DNA of 64,000 bases from Monosporascus cannonballus. Its lineage: Eukaryota > Ascomycota > Sordariomycetes > Xylariales. Under the pieces are notes generated by a model, which ran no database searches, was not told the DNA's origin, and worked only from the letters and a program-made list of their open reading frames with translations. The stretch's first letter is position 1; every line of letters begins with the position of its first letter. Positions 38,331-51,717 of the stretch are shown here, in pieces. The stretch covers positions 62,001 through 126,000 of the forward strand of contig QJNS01000097.1 in assembly GCA_004154925.1 (NCBI GenBank), given 5' to 3'. The translations under genes were made by a program, and so were the position numbers.

Positions 38331-39479
38331 CCGAGTATACCTACGTATCGGTATACGTATTTTTTATTCCTTAAAAGCTTTTTCTTTTATTAATTATTAA
38401 TTATAACTTTATCGTTATCCGCGTTACTATAATACGTTTCGTAAAAACGTTCGAAAACGACGTTTTTTATCGTATATATATATTTTTATTTCCGTTTTTA
38501 TGTTTTAAAAAATGTTAACTGAAATTATAAAAGGTAAACCGCTTTTGTATAGCTATTTGTATATTTTTCGAAAAACAAAAGAAAAAATAAGAAAGTACGA
38601 ATACGTCTACTATTATTACGATATTTACCAGTAATACGCCTGCCGTACGTATATAGGTGCTGGTCTTAGTTAAACAGATTTTCGATTTACTTTTATCATA
38701 AGTGCAATAATAATAACAGTAATAATTTTCTTAATTTTCTTTAAATTAAAAAACGTTCGCTCCGGAAATCTTAGATTTAATAAAATATTACGTATTTTAT
38801 TTGCTTTTATATTTTTTCGATTATATTTATCGTAAATTCTATAAATTAAAAAATAACTTAAAATATTTAAAGTATAAAGAAATAAATTACGTTAAACGAT
38901 TTATAAATTTTACTTTTAACGTAATTATATATTTTAAATCTTAACGTAATGTAATTAAATTTTAATTCTTTTATTTTTTTAATTACGAATTTATTTATTT
39001 ATTAGTTATCGTAACAGGTATTCTAGATTTAACTAAATATTAATTTTATATTTCGAAATAAATATTTAACAGTTATAATATTTTTAATTCTACACTTTAA
39101 TACAAAAAATTTAGTTTTTATTATGGAAATTATTACCGTTATTTAACAAATTACTTTTTATATAATTAGTCCTTTAAAAAATTATTATATAACCTTAGAA
39201 AAATCATTACGTTTTCGGACTATTAATAAATAATACGTTTTTTACAATTAATAACGTTCGAGTTTCCGTATTTTCACCCCTGTATATAATTGCTAGAAAA
39301 TATATATAATAAAAATAACGGATTCTCTTATTAACCGTTTTAATGTATTTATTAAACGAATTAATTAGAAATATTAATAATACGAAAATTACGTAAATTA
39401 CGTTTAAGCGGATTATTATTATTATATATAAAATAAATCTTACGCGTTCCTAATAATTCTCAACTTATTCTTTAAATAT

Positions 39480-40620
39480 TATTTCGATATTAAAAGTAAT
39501 TTTTTAATTCTTAAAGGCGTTTACGATACTTAAACATTTTTTGTAAGCTCGAAATAAATAATAATTTTTTTAATTTATCTCGGATTATTCGAATACCTAA
39601 AAATTAGTTCGTTTTATTTTAATTTTTAACTTTATATATTTCTCTTAGTTTCAAAAATAACTTATTAACTTCGCGGTGATTTTTTCGATAATGGAAAAAT
39701 AATAAATTATTAATAAAAAATATAAGAACGAACGTATATTACTTATTATAAAATTATACGGCCTTTTTAAAATTACGATAAACCGTAATTTCTGTAAAGC
39801 AAAAAAATTCCCGATATTGTAACGAAAGTAAGTTCTTAAGCTTGTATAACGTTCGTTCGAACTTTACGTATATTTCGCTTTTTTTAAAGATATTAAAAAA
39901 AACGCAAATTATTTTATTTTATTTTTTGTCAAAAATTTAAATAGACTATTTTAATATCGAATTAACCAATTTCAAGATCGAATTTTACAATATTTTAGCT
40001 AATTATTTTTATTGAATTTATATGTAAAAATCTATTTTGAAAAGATTACCTTAAATTTAATTTATGTAATTGGTATTTGTTTTATATTTCGCATTTCGTA
40101 AATATCTTAATATTTTTTAAATATTTTCTTTAAAAGCTTATTTTAAAAAATACTTATCGAGATCTCTTTAAAACTTAGACAGCTTAATTAATTAAGTTTT
40201 ATAAATTTTAAATCTGCTAAATATTCTATCCAGCTTTTTAACGTTTTTTTGTAATATTTTTACCGCGATTATTATATAAAAGATATAAAGCTTTTCGCAT
40301 TTTTATTTTGCCGCGCATTATAATAACGAAAATAAAAAATTAATTTCTTTTTAATTTCAATTTAAAACTAAATATATTTTATTATTTTCGTAAATTACGA
40401 TAGTATTTATCGAATAAAAGCTGCTATTTTCAATATTATTAATTTTCTTTATTTTTATAACCTTTTATTTTTACGAATAAGTACTTATAATTATTTTTCT
40501 TTACTTTTCTTAAATATAAGAATACGGAAGGCAAAACGTTTCCAATTATCGAAATTTTTCTTATTTATTAGAGTTTCGGACCTAACTTTAGGTATATGCG
40601 AATAAGTTGATTTACCTATA
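39480..40620 (-). pseudogene. Ty1/copia reverse transcriptase / integrase-end relic
   Basis: Read through stops, the minus strand gives a segment resembling the C-terminal end of copia integrase (GKSTYSHIPKVRSETLINK near 40,545-40,612). Further on comes the block FLGIRIIRDKLKKLLFI near 39,555-39,605 of reverse transcriptase. The YVDD active-site box between them is no longer readable. Order and strand agree with a right-to-left element. Confidence 0.6.
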
Positions 40621-42678
40621 GTTCTCATTAAATATATTTTCCAAAAGGTTTTCTCCATACCATTTTTTCGCAGTAAGGCTACGGATGCTCCGAGAGCTTT
40701 ATACTTTTAATAAGCAGTTAAACCTTGATTTTAGCGAATAACTAAGCCTTATTTTTTAAGCGTTTCTCTAAACCTTATTTTCCGGATTAGGAATACTTTT
40801 AGAGGTTAAAAGTTTTCGATTAATTTCAGCTTTGTTCGTAAGCTTCCTTATTCTTAAGTTCTGATCTCTTAGTTAATTATCTGTGAAATTTACAAACTCG
40901 GGATTAAAGTTTTTTATATTTTCTGAAATATTATACTTAATATGTAAGTTATTTTACGTATTAAATATTTCGAAAATTAGATTTTTTTTAAAATTAAGCT
41001 TTCAAAGATATAAAAATCTTATACAAGCTCTCAACTTATAACTAAGACAAACGTCTTCTTTTTAGCTAATAAAAAATATCTTTATCGAACGTAATATTAC
41101 GCGTAATAATAACTCTGTAAAATTCGAGCACCTATATTCGATAAATATTAAAAGCTTGGTACCTTATTAGATATCCGATATAAGCTTTTGGTTCAACTTT
41201 TTATATTCTCTTATTTATTCTTATTTTTCGTTTTTTTGTTAATGGATACGTTTATACCCTGTATATAAAAATTCCAAATTAGTCGAGCTTAAGATTTATA
41301 ATATTCGCGTTAATTACGACAGAGCTATATTAACGGAAATATAGCTTAAATTAACGAACGAATATTGTATTAAATAAAGTTAATTATAACAATAATTCGG
41401 ATTTATATTATATAATTACGTTATTATTTTTATTGTTTTAAGTTAAAGCTTTTTAAAAAGATTTGCTTCTAATCTTATTTTAAAAGTATTATTAATTAAT
41501 TTTTAATCTATTTATTGATTTCTATTTATAAGTTTTTTCGTATATAAAAATAAAAGCTTAAACTTAATTATCTTTTTAATATATTATGTTTAAGAATTTA
41601 TATATTCGTTTATTGTAATTATTCTAATATCGTTATTTTGCTTAAATTTATAAATAGGAAACCTGTATTATTTACGAATTTAATATTTGAAATTCTTAAT
41701 AATTCAAAACATTTTTTAAATGTAATTAATAATTAAAAAGGTGAAAAACTTCTTATTATATTTGTTTTTAATTATTAGGAACTATTTAAAATTATCGTAA
41801 CCTGCAAAATAATTAAAAATAATCTTACGTAATATGCTAAAAGGGTTTAAAGGCTTAGCTTTTTGGTAAATATTTTGAAATTATCTAAAAAGCGTACGTA
41901 CAAATATAAACCTTATATTTCTAGCGCGTTATATTTTTTATAATAACGTTTTTACCATTTTTGACGAACGATTTTAATATTGTAAGTTTTAAATGCCTTA
42001 ATCTTAGATATCAAAGATCTTCTGTTTCTATATAAGGACGTAAATAATCTTTCGATCGTCTTTATAATTTTCTCTTTTTTTTATTAACTATTGAATATAT
42101 TAAAGCTTTAACTAGGCTTTACGAAATTATTAATAAGATGTTCGAATAAAAAACAGTATATATTTGAATAAAACAGTAAGTTTTATATTTGTTAGAATTT
42201 TATAAAAATAATATTTTCTTTAATTTTTTCAATTTATAAAAAATAATTTAAACTATAATATCAAATTTTAATTTTACGAAATAAAACTTTTAAAACAATA
42301 TTAACGTCAAATCTTTTTATTATTATTATATTTTTAAGTATAAGATAATGTTTTAACTTATTTAAAGTTCTATATAATATTTCCTTTATTATTTTCTTCT
42401 TATATTATTAATCGGGAACGAAAAAATATTTACTTTTATTAAATTTCTCGTAAAATTAAATATAAAGATACCGAAAACGAATAAATCTTTAAAATTTACC
42501 AAATATCTAGCCCTATAATTATCGATTAGGGTGGATTAAGATAAAAAGCACGTATCAAAATAAATAATAATATAAATCTTTAAAACTAAATTAAAAAATT
42601 AAAAGTATATAAATTAATAAACATTACAATAATATAGCCAAATTATATTATAAAAATAAACGTTAATTACTTTATAAT

Positions 42679-42884
42679 TATAAGATAATAAACAGCTGTG
42701 AACTGGGTAAGGTGATCTCTGACTAGTCGTAAAGCAAATTCCAAAAAGTAAATATATTAGGTTACTTCTATCTGGCGTTTCCTATTAATTATCAGATGGT
42801 AGATTTATATTAGTAAGTAGGTCGGTAATTAATTAGTAGTTGGTCGGTTACTAGCTTTATCCTTATAAGGGCTATATTTTCATA
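42679..42884 (-). repeat. 3' LTR of the nested gypsy element
   Basis: 206 bp; relative to the right copy it has many G-to-A and C-to-T changes, for example tcggtaattaattagtagtt against tcggtggctgatcggtggct. Confidence 0.9.
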
Positions 42885-45800
42885 AATACTTTTTTTAAGT
42901 TATTAAGTTTTAACAGTATTATCATAAATTTAATATAACGCGTTTTGCAGATTTGGTTACGTATATTTGCCGATAATTTATCGTTATATTATGTTATAAA
43001 TAATTGCCGTAATAATTAATGCGTATTATATTACGTAATTAATTATATTTCGCCTAATTTCCTATTATAATCCGTTTTTAACCTTACCTTATTTACCTTT
43101 TTTTTCGTTTTACACTTATATTTCTATTTCTTTTACGTACGCGTTTTATTTGGTTTTCCGTTTTTCTTTATTTTTATTTCGTTTTTTTATTGCTTTGCGT
43201 ATTATTTCCGTTTGCCATATTTTTTATAAGGAATTCCAAAAGAAATAGTATTTTAATATTAAAAAGAACTAGGATTTCCTTTAACCCCATTATTTTGATG
43301 CCGATAATAAGATAAATATTAGTTGTACTACGAGTGGTAATAAGCCGTACTATATTTACGTAATATAGCGTTATTTCGATTACCGTACAGTTTACGTTCA
43401 GATTTTGGGCGTCTTAAATTACGTTATAGCTAATTATTATTATAAAACTTTTCGCGTAATAAATAATTATTCCTAATATTATTAATATCATTATTTAATT
43501 TTTGTTTAAATTTCGATTATCCTTAAAGGTGCTGCCTAAACGGTTTTTTAATTCGGTATCGATAATTAGGAGTTAATTGACGAATTCGAAAAAGTTCGTA
43601 TTACGAGTATCTAATACGAACGTTCTGACGTAATTGCGATCGGTTGTCGACTCGATATTTTTTGCGAAGCCGAATTCGCCTTTAATACGGGTATTATTAA
43701 GGAGTATCGTTTTTTTAATATAATAAAAGTCGATTTCCGATTTTCCGTTATAGTTATGAAGGTTTAGTTTTAACGCCGTTTTATAGGTTTATAAATTTAG
43801 GGTTTTTTTAATAAATATTACAGTTTTTTTTCTTATTATTCCGTAATTAATTTTCGATTAGGCGTGATTTTAAAATACCTTTATAAATAAGGCGATTTTC
43901 GAAAGCCGTTATACTGTTACGCTTTTTGCTTACAAATATTTTCCGCTCGTTTTTCGATATTTTAACGACATTCAAATACTTATTAATAATTATAATTAAA
44001 AAACGACTTTACCTGGCGAAACTATTATTAAACCTAAATATATTAAGCGCTTTAAGAACGGCACCCTGTTTTTAACTAATAATAAATTATATTTCGATTA
44101 TTTAGGCCTTATTTTTTGTAAAAAATAAGATATTTTTAAATTTTTTCCGTGTTTTACGTCTAATAAATTTAATAAACGTACTTACTTTTTGCCGTTATAT
44201 ATTTTTCGATCGTTTTTCGATATTCTTATATAAACTTTCTTAATATACTTATTAAAAATGAATTAATGTAAAGCTTAATAATTAAGCGTAAAATTTTGTT
44301 TTCGAAATAAAAGTTCAATTTTTTTTATATTATTTATTAGTTTCCAATTAATATACGATAAGCTAATTATTCGTTAAAAGTTTAAGGGTAATTATATAAT
44401 TAAGTAATACTTTAACGTTAATATTTTAAATTTGTTTAATATTATTTTTTGTAATTTTTATAATTATTAAATAACTAAATTCCAATCGGGCTATTATTAT
44501 TTTGCAATCTTTAGGTTGTTTTATTTCTTATATACGTATTTAATTTTCCTTTTATAGCGCTATAATATTTTAAACGCGTATTCGAAATATTTTCAGGGTT
44601 TTTACGTATTATATTTAACGAGCCAGCCTTTTTATGTAATTAAATATTTATGTTGCCCTCGGTTATTTTGGTAACTAACGATATCCTTTATTATTAATTT
44701 TTCTTATTCCTTTAATAAGTCCGATAACGTTATTTAAACATTATTTAGTTTCCGATTATATTACAATTTTGATAAAAATATTAGAAATATATTATATATT
44801 TTATAATATTTAATAAAAAGGATTATTCTGTATATTTAAAAACTTATTTGCTTTTTAATTGTAATTTGAATATAAATAAATATAAACTTTTTTTAAATTT
44901 AAAATTTTTAATCGATAAATTTATTTATTATATTAATTAAAATTTTATAAGTATATAATATTAATTATAATACTTTTTCTGAGTTACTATTATTTTTTTA
45001 ATATTCGTATATTACCTAACGAATAACCGTTATTTTTTCGAAGCGCTTTTTAATTTTTTGTACTTATTTTTAAACTTTTATAAAAGGTATTTTATTATTT
45101 TTAAATAATATTTATATAAGGCTTCGAACGAAAAGAACGGCCGGTAAACGCGTTTCGTATATTATTATATACGAATTTCCCATTTTGTAATAACTTTATT
45201 TAATTATTTTAATATTTATTAAGGTAATTACGGAAATAATATTTTAAAACTTAATAAATATATTTTATTTACTTATCGGTTTACGGATAATAAACGGTTA
45301 ATATTTGTCGTTTTATTTTTCTTTTTTTGCAAAACTTCGCCTAAAATTAATTTGTTAATAATTAATTTTTATTATTAATAATTCCGATTAACGTACCGAA
45401 TTTAGATTTAATTTCGTCGTAAAATAATCGGGTTAATTTAGTTATAATTAAAATTTTAATTATAAGAATAAATAATTTTAATTTCGTAAAACGGTTAACG
45501 ATTATCAATATTACGTCGTAATTTAACTTATTTAAATTTAAGCTTTTAGAAAGTCTCGTAAAAACATTTAACGAGATTTTTTAAAAAAGTTATTTAAATA
45601 ATAGCAAAGGCTGTAATTATCTATATGGTTTATAATGTAACTTTATTATGCCTTAATAATTCGGATATTATTTAATATATTTTCGGATATTATTCGCTAT
45701 ATTTTCTTAATAAAAGTTTTTAATTATTAATTTTAACGTACGGATATATCTTATATATTCTGCTTTTAAATTATTATGGTATTAATTAATTAATTATGTT

Positions 45801-47039
45801 TGTAAAACGCTATACAACGAGATTACAAATTTATCTCGATAATATAAAATCTTATTTAGGTTTAAGAAGTATTATTTTTTTATTCTGGCTTAATATTTAA
45901 TTATTCGAATTAATTTTATAATATTTAAGTTTTTAGTTTGCAATTTTCGCACTTAATCGTAAAATTATTAGGAAATTTTCAGCTATAATATCGTTTCGTC
46001 CTTGGATAATTCCTTTATTAAAAAAAGTAAAATGTATTAATTATAAATAATAACTTTAACATTAATTTTTTTTAAATTTTTCAGAATTCGATCATAATAT
46101 AGTTATAATTTGCAATTATTATTATTTAACCGCTAATCGTATTATTACTGCAATTCGTATTGGCATTATTATTCGCAAATAATAAATTCGGCAGATATAT
46201 AATTCTTTATTTTCCTTTTTTTTCGAAAGCTTTTTGCGATCGTATAATAAGTGTTCTTCGTTTTTTTATACAAATAATAATTACTTAAATTTTCGTTATC
46301 TAAAATCTATCTAGGAATTTTATAACGAACGAATTTTACGTTATTTTTATAAGGCCTTTTACCCCTTTGTAAAGCTTTAAGTTGCGCTATATATTTGCGA
46401 TTATTTTTCGTACGTTTTCCAGTATATTATTCGTAAGTCCGAATTTTTTGAATAATGTAAAGATTACATTTTTATGTACAATTTTCTTTAATATATAATC
46501 CGGGCGTTTAAATAATTTATTCGCCGAATTAACGGCGTCCGATTAATATTAGATTTTAAAATCAAATTACGTAAAATAATAAACTTATTAAGCTAACCTC
46601 CTTTTAAAATTACGCGCCGGCGTCTTTATTATGTTCTTTAACGCTATATAATCGGTAAATATTAGGAAATTTTTTTCTATACCTTTAAGATATTACCGCC
46701 GATATTTTAAGTTTTTTATAATTATTAATAATTTTTGTTATCTTGTAATTTACCGTTTTTTGATTAGATTTAGTTTTTGCAATCAATATACAATTAGGCG
46801 TTAATATTTCCCTTATTTCTGTAAAAATATCTTTAATATAGCTTTTATCAAGGCGTTTATTTTAATTTTAGTATTTTTTACTATGATTTTAATATCGAAA
46901 AATAATTGCCGATTAAAAATATCTTTTAAGTTTCGGAACGCCATTTTAATTTTTTCAAATTACCGAAATTTTGTTATTTTATCTTTGTCTTACGCCTTTT
47001 TTAAAAACCTAATAATAGGTATAATAATACGCGAATAAT

Positions 47040-47773
47040 AGGCCATAAATTTCCGATAAAAATTTGCGAATCTCAAAAATATTTAAATATTATAAATTAA
47101 TTTTAATTTTAGTTATATTTCGATAATATTAACCCGTTAACGGTTTATTTCCAAATCGTCAGTATTAATTATAAATTTTAAAAATTTTATTTTTTTAAGA
47201 AATTCGCATTTAAACGTTTTAGTAAATAATTAATATTATAATAACCGTTTGTAAACGAATTAAAAATATTTCGTATATTTTTTAAAAATTATTTAAATAT
47301 ATTATGTATATATAATCGATTAATTTAGTTAATACCTTATATATATAGACTTAAAACGTAATTAACGCGTAAATAAAACTAAATAATATAACCGTATATT
47401 TAAATTACTCGTACTACGTTCGGATAGTTATTTTTTATTAATGGCCCTTTTTAATTTTAATATAGTAATAAATATTTTTAAAATTAATTTTCGAAAATAC
47501 CTTAGTTAATTTTAAATGATTTATTATTTTTGTAATTAAAGCTAAAAATTATTAGTTTTTTATCGTTATTCAATTTAACTCCTTATAATTAACGTATAAT
47601 CGAAAACTGCCGTCCTTTTTAAGCATAAATAATATTAATATTTTTACGTCCGTTTTCGAATAACGTATCCGGCCTACTTTTAAATTTTCTCGGATATATA
47701 TTTCGAATATCTTTTTTTGGATTTTCAAAATAAGGTAAATTAAGCCGAATAAGTGCGTTTTTCTTAGGATCAA
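47040..47773 (-). pseudogene. Ty3/gypsy reverse transcriptase relic of the nested element
   Basis: A 67-codon open minus-strand piece (47,773-47,570) contains YIRENLKVGRIRYSKTDVKI and then LFMLKKDGSFRLYVNYKELN, the N-terminal RT blocks that in active elements read roughly PILFVKKKDGSLRLCVDYRxLN. Further along, read through stops, KTFKCEFLKKIKFLKFIINT near 47,180-47,240 matches the KCEFxxxxVxFLGFI block. The catalytic YLDD box between them is degraded. Confidence 0.85.
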
Positions 47774-49838
47774 ATTTATTACATATTTTATCTTTAGCAG
47801 TTAAGGTATTTTTTAGCTATTTTTTCAAAATATATTCGCCGGAAATTTTTTAAGTATATAAGAAAGTTAAATAATTCTCGTTCTTATTATTTTTCGAATT
47901 CTAGAATATTTAGTTTTTCGGCTAAATTTATTAAGTTAACAGTATAAATTTGTTTACTGAAAAACGTTAAATTTGCAATTTTCTATTTATCGACTTTTTG
48001 TAATAATCTATATAATTATTAATATATAATTATATTTAGTAAATTTCTTAATTTACTTATTCTGAGTTTAGATAATAAGAAATTAGACGTTTTTTAATCG
48101 CGGCATATTGCAAAATAAATTTGCTTAAATTTTCGTTCGTTTTCGCTATTATTTATTATATTAGTAAAAATTTCGTAAGCCTTATAATATTTAATATACG
48201 TATCGTTAATGCTAATAAGGCCTGGAATATTTACGAAAATTAATTAAAAGGTAAATTTTTTCGTTAACCTTTTGCTTATAATGTTTATTTATATTCCGAT
48301 ATCCTTATATATTTGTATTACTATATTTCTCGTATTTTGTTTTTGATAAATACTTTCCTTTTAAAAAACGGCTTTGTTTTAACTGTTTTATAATTATTAG
48401 CCGAAGTAAATTAGACGTATACATTTATTCCGGCTCCTTTTTTAGGTTTACGTTTAAAAACTAATTTGATTTATCGTTATATATTATAACGTTTTGTACG
48501 GTTTTCGGAGGTTAATTTCCGTATGGCCGAGATAGCAAGATTTATATATTTTTTTTTATTTATAATTTATGTTTTTGTAATCTAGCTTTTTATATTTGTA
48601 ATATTTAAGTAAACCCTTATAAAAATTAAAGGGATTAAATTATGCGAATTTATTTTAATTAAAATTAAAATAGCAATTATTTACTTTTGAAATATAAAAA
48701 CGCCGGCGGTTTTTATTATTTTTACGCGGCGTTTTTAATTTGTTTTAAGGAAATTTTTTCCGGAAAACGTTAAAATAAAATCGTTTATTCTTATTAATAT
48801 TTTTGGCGGAAAATAATCGATTTTTTTGATTTTTTTAGATATTTTAATAACGTTTTATTTTATTTATTACGTTATTAATTTGTTTTAATTTAACGTTTTT
48901 TGTAATAAAATATTTCGTAACCTTAATATCAATTTATAAAAATAATTAAAAATAAAGCGTTTATTATCCCCATTATTTTTCGAGTTAAAAAAGTCTGTAA
49001 ATTTGATTTTATAAATTAGAAATTTTTATTTAACGTAAAAGTTTAATAGCGATTAATTGGATTATTATCGTAATTCAATAAATTATTTCTTATATTTTTT
49101 ATCTTGAGAATTAAGATTTACGTAAGCGTTTTTAATAAAAATTTATAAATTTTTTATTTTTTATTTTTTAGTAATTAAAATAATAAAATATAACGCGGTA
49201 TAATTATTAAGCGTTTATAATAAAAACGTTTATATGGTCTATGGCCTATTGAATATAAGTAAAGGTATTTTGTTTTGGTTTTTTGGCGTAAATTTCCGTA
49301 ATAAATTTTATTTAATTTTTTTTAATTAACGTACGATCGAAAAGTTTCGGGTAATTATAACGCGATATTCGTTTATTACCTTTAGGTTTTTGTAACGATA
49401 TTATAATTAACTTATGAAGCTTTATTTTTTTAACTTATGTTATTATTTATTATTCGGGCAATTATTAAAATAATTTCAAATATTGTTCGTTTTATTAACA
49501 AATAATTTTTAAAATTTAGTTATTATTAAAAGGTTTATTTTTTTTAAATTTCGGGATACGTTTGTTATATTACATTCGTTTTCCGACTATTTAGCCGACG
49601 ATTAGTAAAATATGTTTTTATTATATGTGTAAAAGGATTTAAAATTCCGAAAAACGTAATTTTTTACCCGTTAGGAATTTATTATAAACTTTTTAATTTA
49701 TTTTTATATCGTAATCGATCGTTCGTCGGTTGGGTTCCGATCGGCGGTTTTTTCGATTAGTAATCTAGGTTTATTTTGTAATCGGTAAACTTTGTTTTTA
49801 ATAGTTATTGCATTACTTTTTATAGTAGATAAAAGAAT

Positions 49839-50044
49839 TGTAAGATAATGGATAGCTATAAGCTGGATAAGGTGATTTCCGACTAATCGTAAAGCAGATT
49901 CTAAGAAGTAAGTATATTAGGTTATTTTTATCTGGCGTTTCCTATTAGCTGCTAGATGGTGGATTTATATTAGTAAGTGGGTCGGTGGCTGATCGGTGGC
50001 TGGTCGGCTACCAGCTCTATCCTTATAAAGGCTATATTCTCACA
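49839..50044 (-). repeat. 5' LTR of the nested gypsy element
   Basis: 206 bp; plus-strand ends are tgtaagataatgg and gctatattctcaca. Better preserved than its partner and still showing short internal repeats of the motif tcggtggctg. Confidence 0.9.
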
Positions 50045-51330
50045 ATAATTTCTTAAATAACTTCCTTTTATTTAAGAAGTTTCATAAGATTTTTACGGAA
50101 CTTTTTTTTACCGATTATACTTAAACCGTTTACGAATTCCCTTAATATCTTTTTAGCTTAAATAACGGAATTTCCGGATAATTACTTCTATAATCGCAAA
50201 ACGTAAATAAACGCATTTGTTAGATTTTTATAAGTAAATCATATTTAACGGAATTAGATAAAAATACTTGTTTTTTTAAACGTATTTCGCGGAATAAAAC
50301 TTACATTAGGTTATGATGGTATTTTTTTTTTCAAATTGCGATCCTAATAACATAATAATAAAAATCTCGAGCTTTTTAATATTGGTTCTTAATTTATTTT
50401 TATGGCATATAATCGAAAACTAATTCTTAAATTTTTTTTAAAGTTTATTATGGGCCTACTAAAAAAATATTCCTTATAAGGTTAACTAATTCTCGTTATT
50501 TCTAATTTAATACGAAATGTTTTTTATAGCGTTTAGAAAATTCTTTATTACGAATATCTTTTTAATTTCTTAAAGGTTATATATTTTCGTTTTGGTATAA
50601 ACAACATATTAAGTTTAATAATATTAATTAAGCTTTATATGGCTTATTTTAGTTAAGCGCAGGGTTTTACGATAATTCTTACGCATTTTCGAAATAGTAT
50701 TTAGTAAAAAAAAAAAGACGAATTAATTCCTTAATTCCCTTAGCAAATCTTATATTATGATTTTTCTTTAAACGACCAGAACAGCTTGGGCATTTTTAAA
50801 AATCTAGCTTTTTATTATTACGTTAATTTATGTTTAAATATTAAGATATCGGATATTAATTTTAAAAGCTTTTCGATATTTTTTATATACGACTTTCGTA
50901 AAACGATCGATATTTTTATCGTATTTTTTTGAAATTATTAAAGAATAATTTCTTAAGCTTTTTTAAAGAAGGTCCACGTTAAACAATATTAATGTAAAAG
51001 TTTTCTTAAAAACTAATATTTCTGTATATTAAATTTTTATTTTAGCGTTAATTTTTATAATACATTTCTCGATTGAAAAAATTTCCCAAAAACTCGTATA
51101 GCAATTTACGTTAAATATATCAAAGTTTATAAGATATTATACGTTACGTAAAATAATATTAAATCGTAAAAAAAAATAATTAAAAGAATTAAAGCGATCT
51201 TTAAGAAATATGTCCTTAGAAATGAAATTATCCGATATATTAATAATAAGATATTTTAAATTAATAAATAAAATATTGCGATTAATTTAATTGTAGCTAT
51301 TTTGCGCAGTTAGAGTACCGGGCTTATAAC

Positions 51331-51517
51331 TGTTACAGTTAGGCTGATTGCGAGAAAAGGTTGCATAAAATGTGGGAAGTGATAATTGTCTGACTAGAAT
51401 TGAGCTCCAAGGAGCGGTAGCTAGGAAGCTCTCAATATACTGTGGGAGCGCCGGAATAAGGTTCTTCCGGGTGCTGTGGAGCTTGATGGCTAACACAGAT
51501 ACCCCTATTCCACGACA
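51331..51517 (-). repeat. 5' LTR of the copia element
   Basis: 187 bp, the better preserved copy: tgttacagttaggctgattg at one end and cccctattccacgaca at the other. A 97-codon plus-strand frame and part of a 118-codon minus-strand frame cross it; both are chance frames of the LTR plus flanking DNA. Confidence 0.92.
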
Positions 51518-51522
51518 TCTTC

Positions 51523-51717
51523 GCAACTGCCCTGCAGGCTGCAGAAGCGCCTCCGGCGGTGAGGTATGTGTAGCCGGGCCTGCTGAAGTCGTGGTAGATC
51601 TTAGCGCAGATGCTGTGGCGAATTGTCTTGTCATATGGTGCATGGTGCCAAATCGGGATCCTTAGCTCTCGTGGCAGTTTCGTAAACGAGGAGAATATGG
51701 CGTGGGCTCTTATATAC
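51523..51717 (-). pseudogene. 5' end of a possible host gene cut by the copia insertion
   Basis: On the minus strand a TATA-like gtatataag (51,709-51,717) lies about 65 bp upstream of an ATG at 51,643-51,641. The frame MHHMTRQFATASALRSTTTS continues open to the copia target site. With the element and one copy of tcttc removed, this frame runs in register into 37,370 and on to 36,790, meeting a TAA at 37,354-37,356 and the TAG at 37,096-37,098. About 234 codons would result. An alternative reading frame here (KIYHDFSRPGYTYLTAGGAS) also looks protein-like, so the call is tentative. Confidence 0.35.

Larger units (their letters stand above)
42679..50044 (-). mobile_element. Complete Ty3/gypsy LTR retrotransposon nested in the copia element (7,366 bp)
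   Basis: Two gap-free 206-bp LTRs bound the element and ataat lies on both outer sides (42,674-42,678 and 50,045-50,049), a 5-bp target duplication inside the copia body. The minus strand has clear Ty3/gypsy reverse transcriptase relics, so the 5' LTR is the right copy. The interior is severely AT-shifted and contains no intact frame. Because it sits within the copia element, it must have arrived after it. Confidence 0.9.
37371..51517 (-). mobile_element. Complete Ty1/copia LTR retrotransposon, RIP-inactivated, carrying a nested gypsy element
   Basis: Direct 187-bp LTRs lie at both ends, and the identical target duplication tcttc lies just outside them (37,366-37,370 and 51,518-51,522). Subtracting the nested gypsy element and its duplicated 5 bp leaves about 6.8 kb, a plausible full length. 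On the minus strand a reverse transcriptase relic contains FLGIRIIRDKL near 39,570-39,605, typical of the Ty1/copia block just after the active site. A less certain upstream segment, YSHIPKVRSETLI, lies near 40,560-40,610. The 5' LTR is therefore the right-hand copy. No frame is intact. The element ends exactly where AT-rich DNA gives way to gene DNA on the right. Confidence 0.88.

Noticed and set aside
1..51517. Possible centromere
   Set aside because: AT-rich, transposon-filled DNA also fits a centromere, but sequence alone cannot show it and gene-type DNA interrupts the block at 34.5-37.4 kb.
51372..51665. 97-codon plus-strand frame with a counterpart at 37,412-37,621
   Set aside because: The similarity of the two frames comes from their lying in the two copia LTRs; the downstream parts are unrelated.
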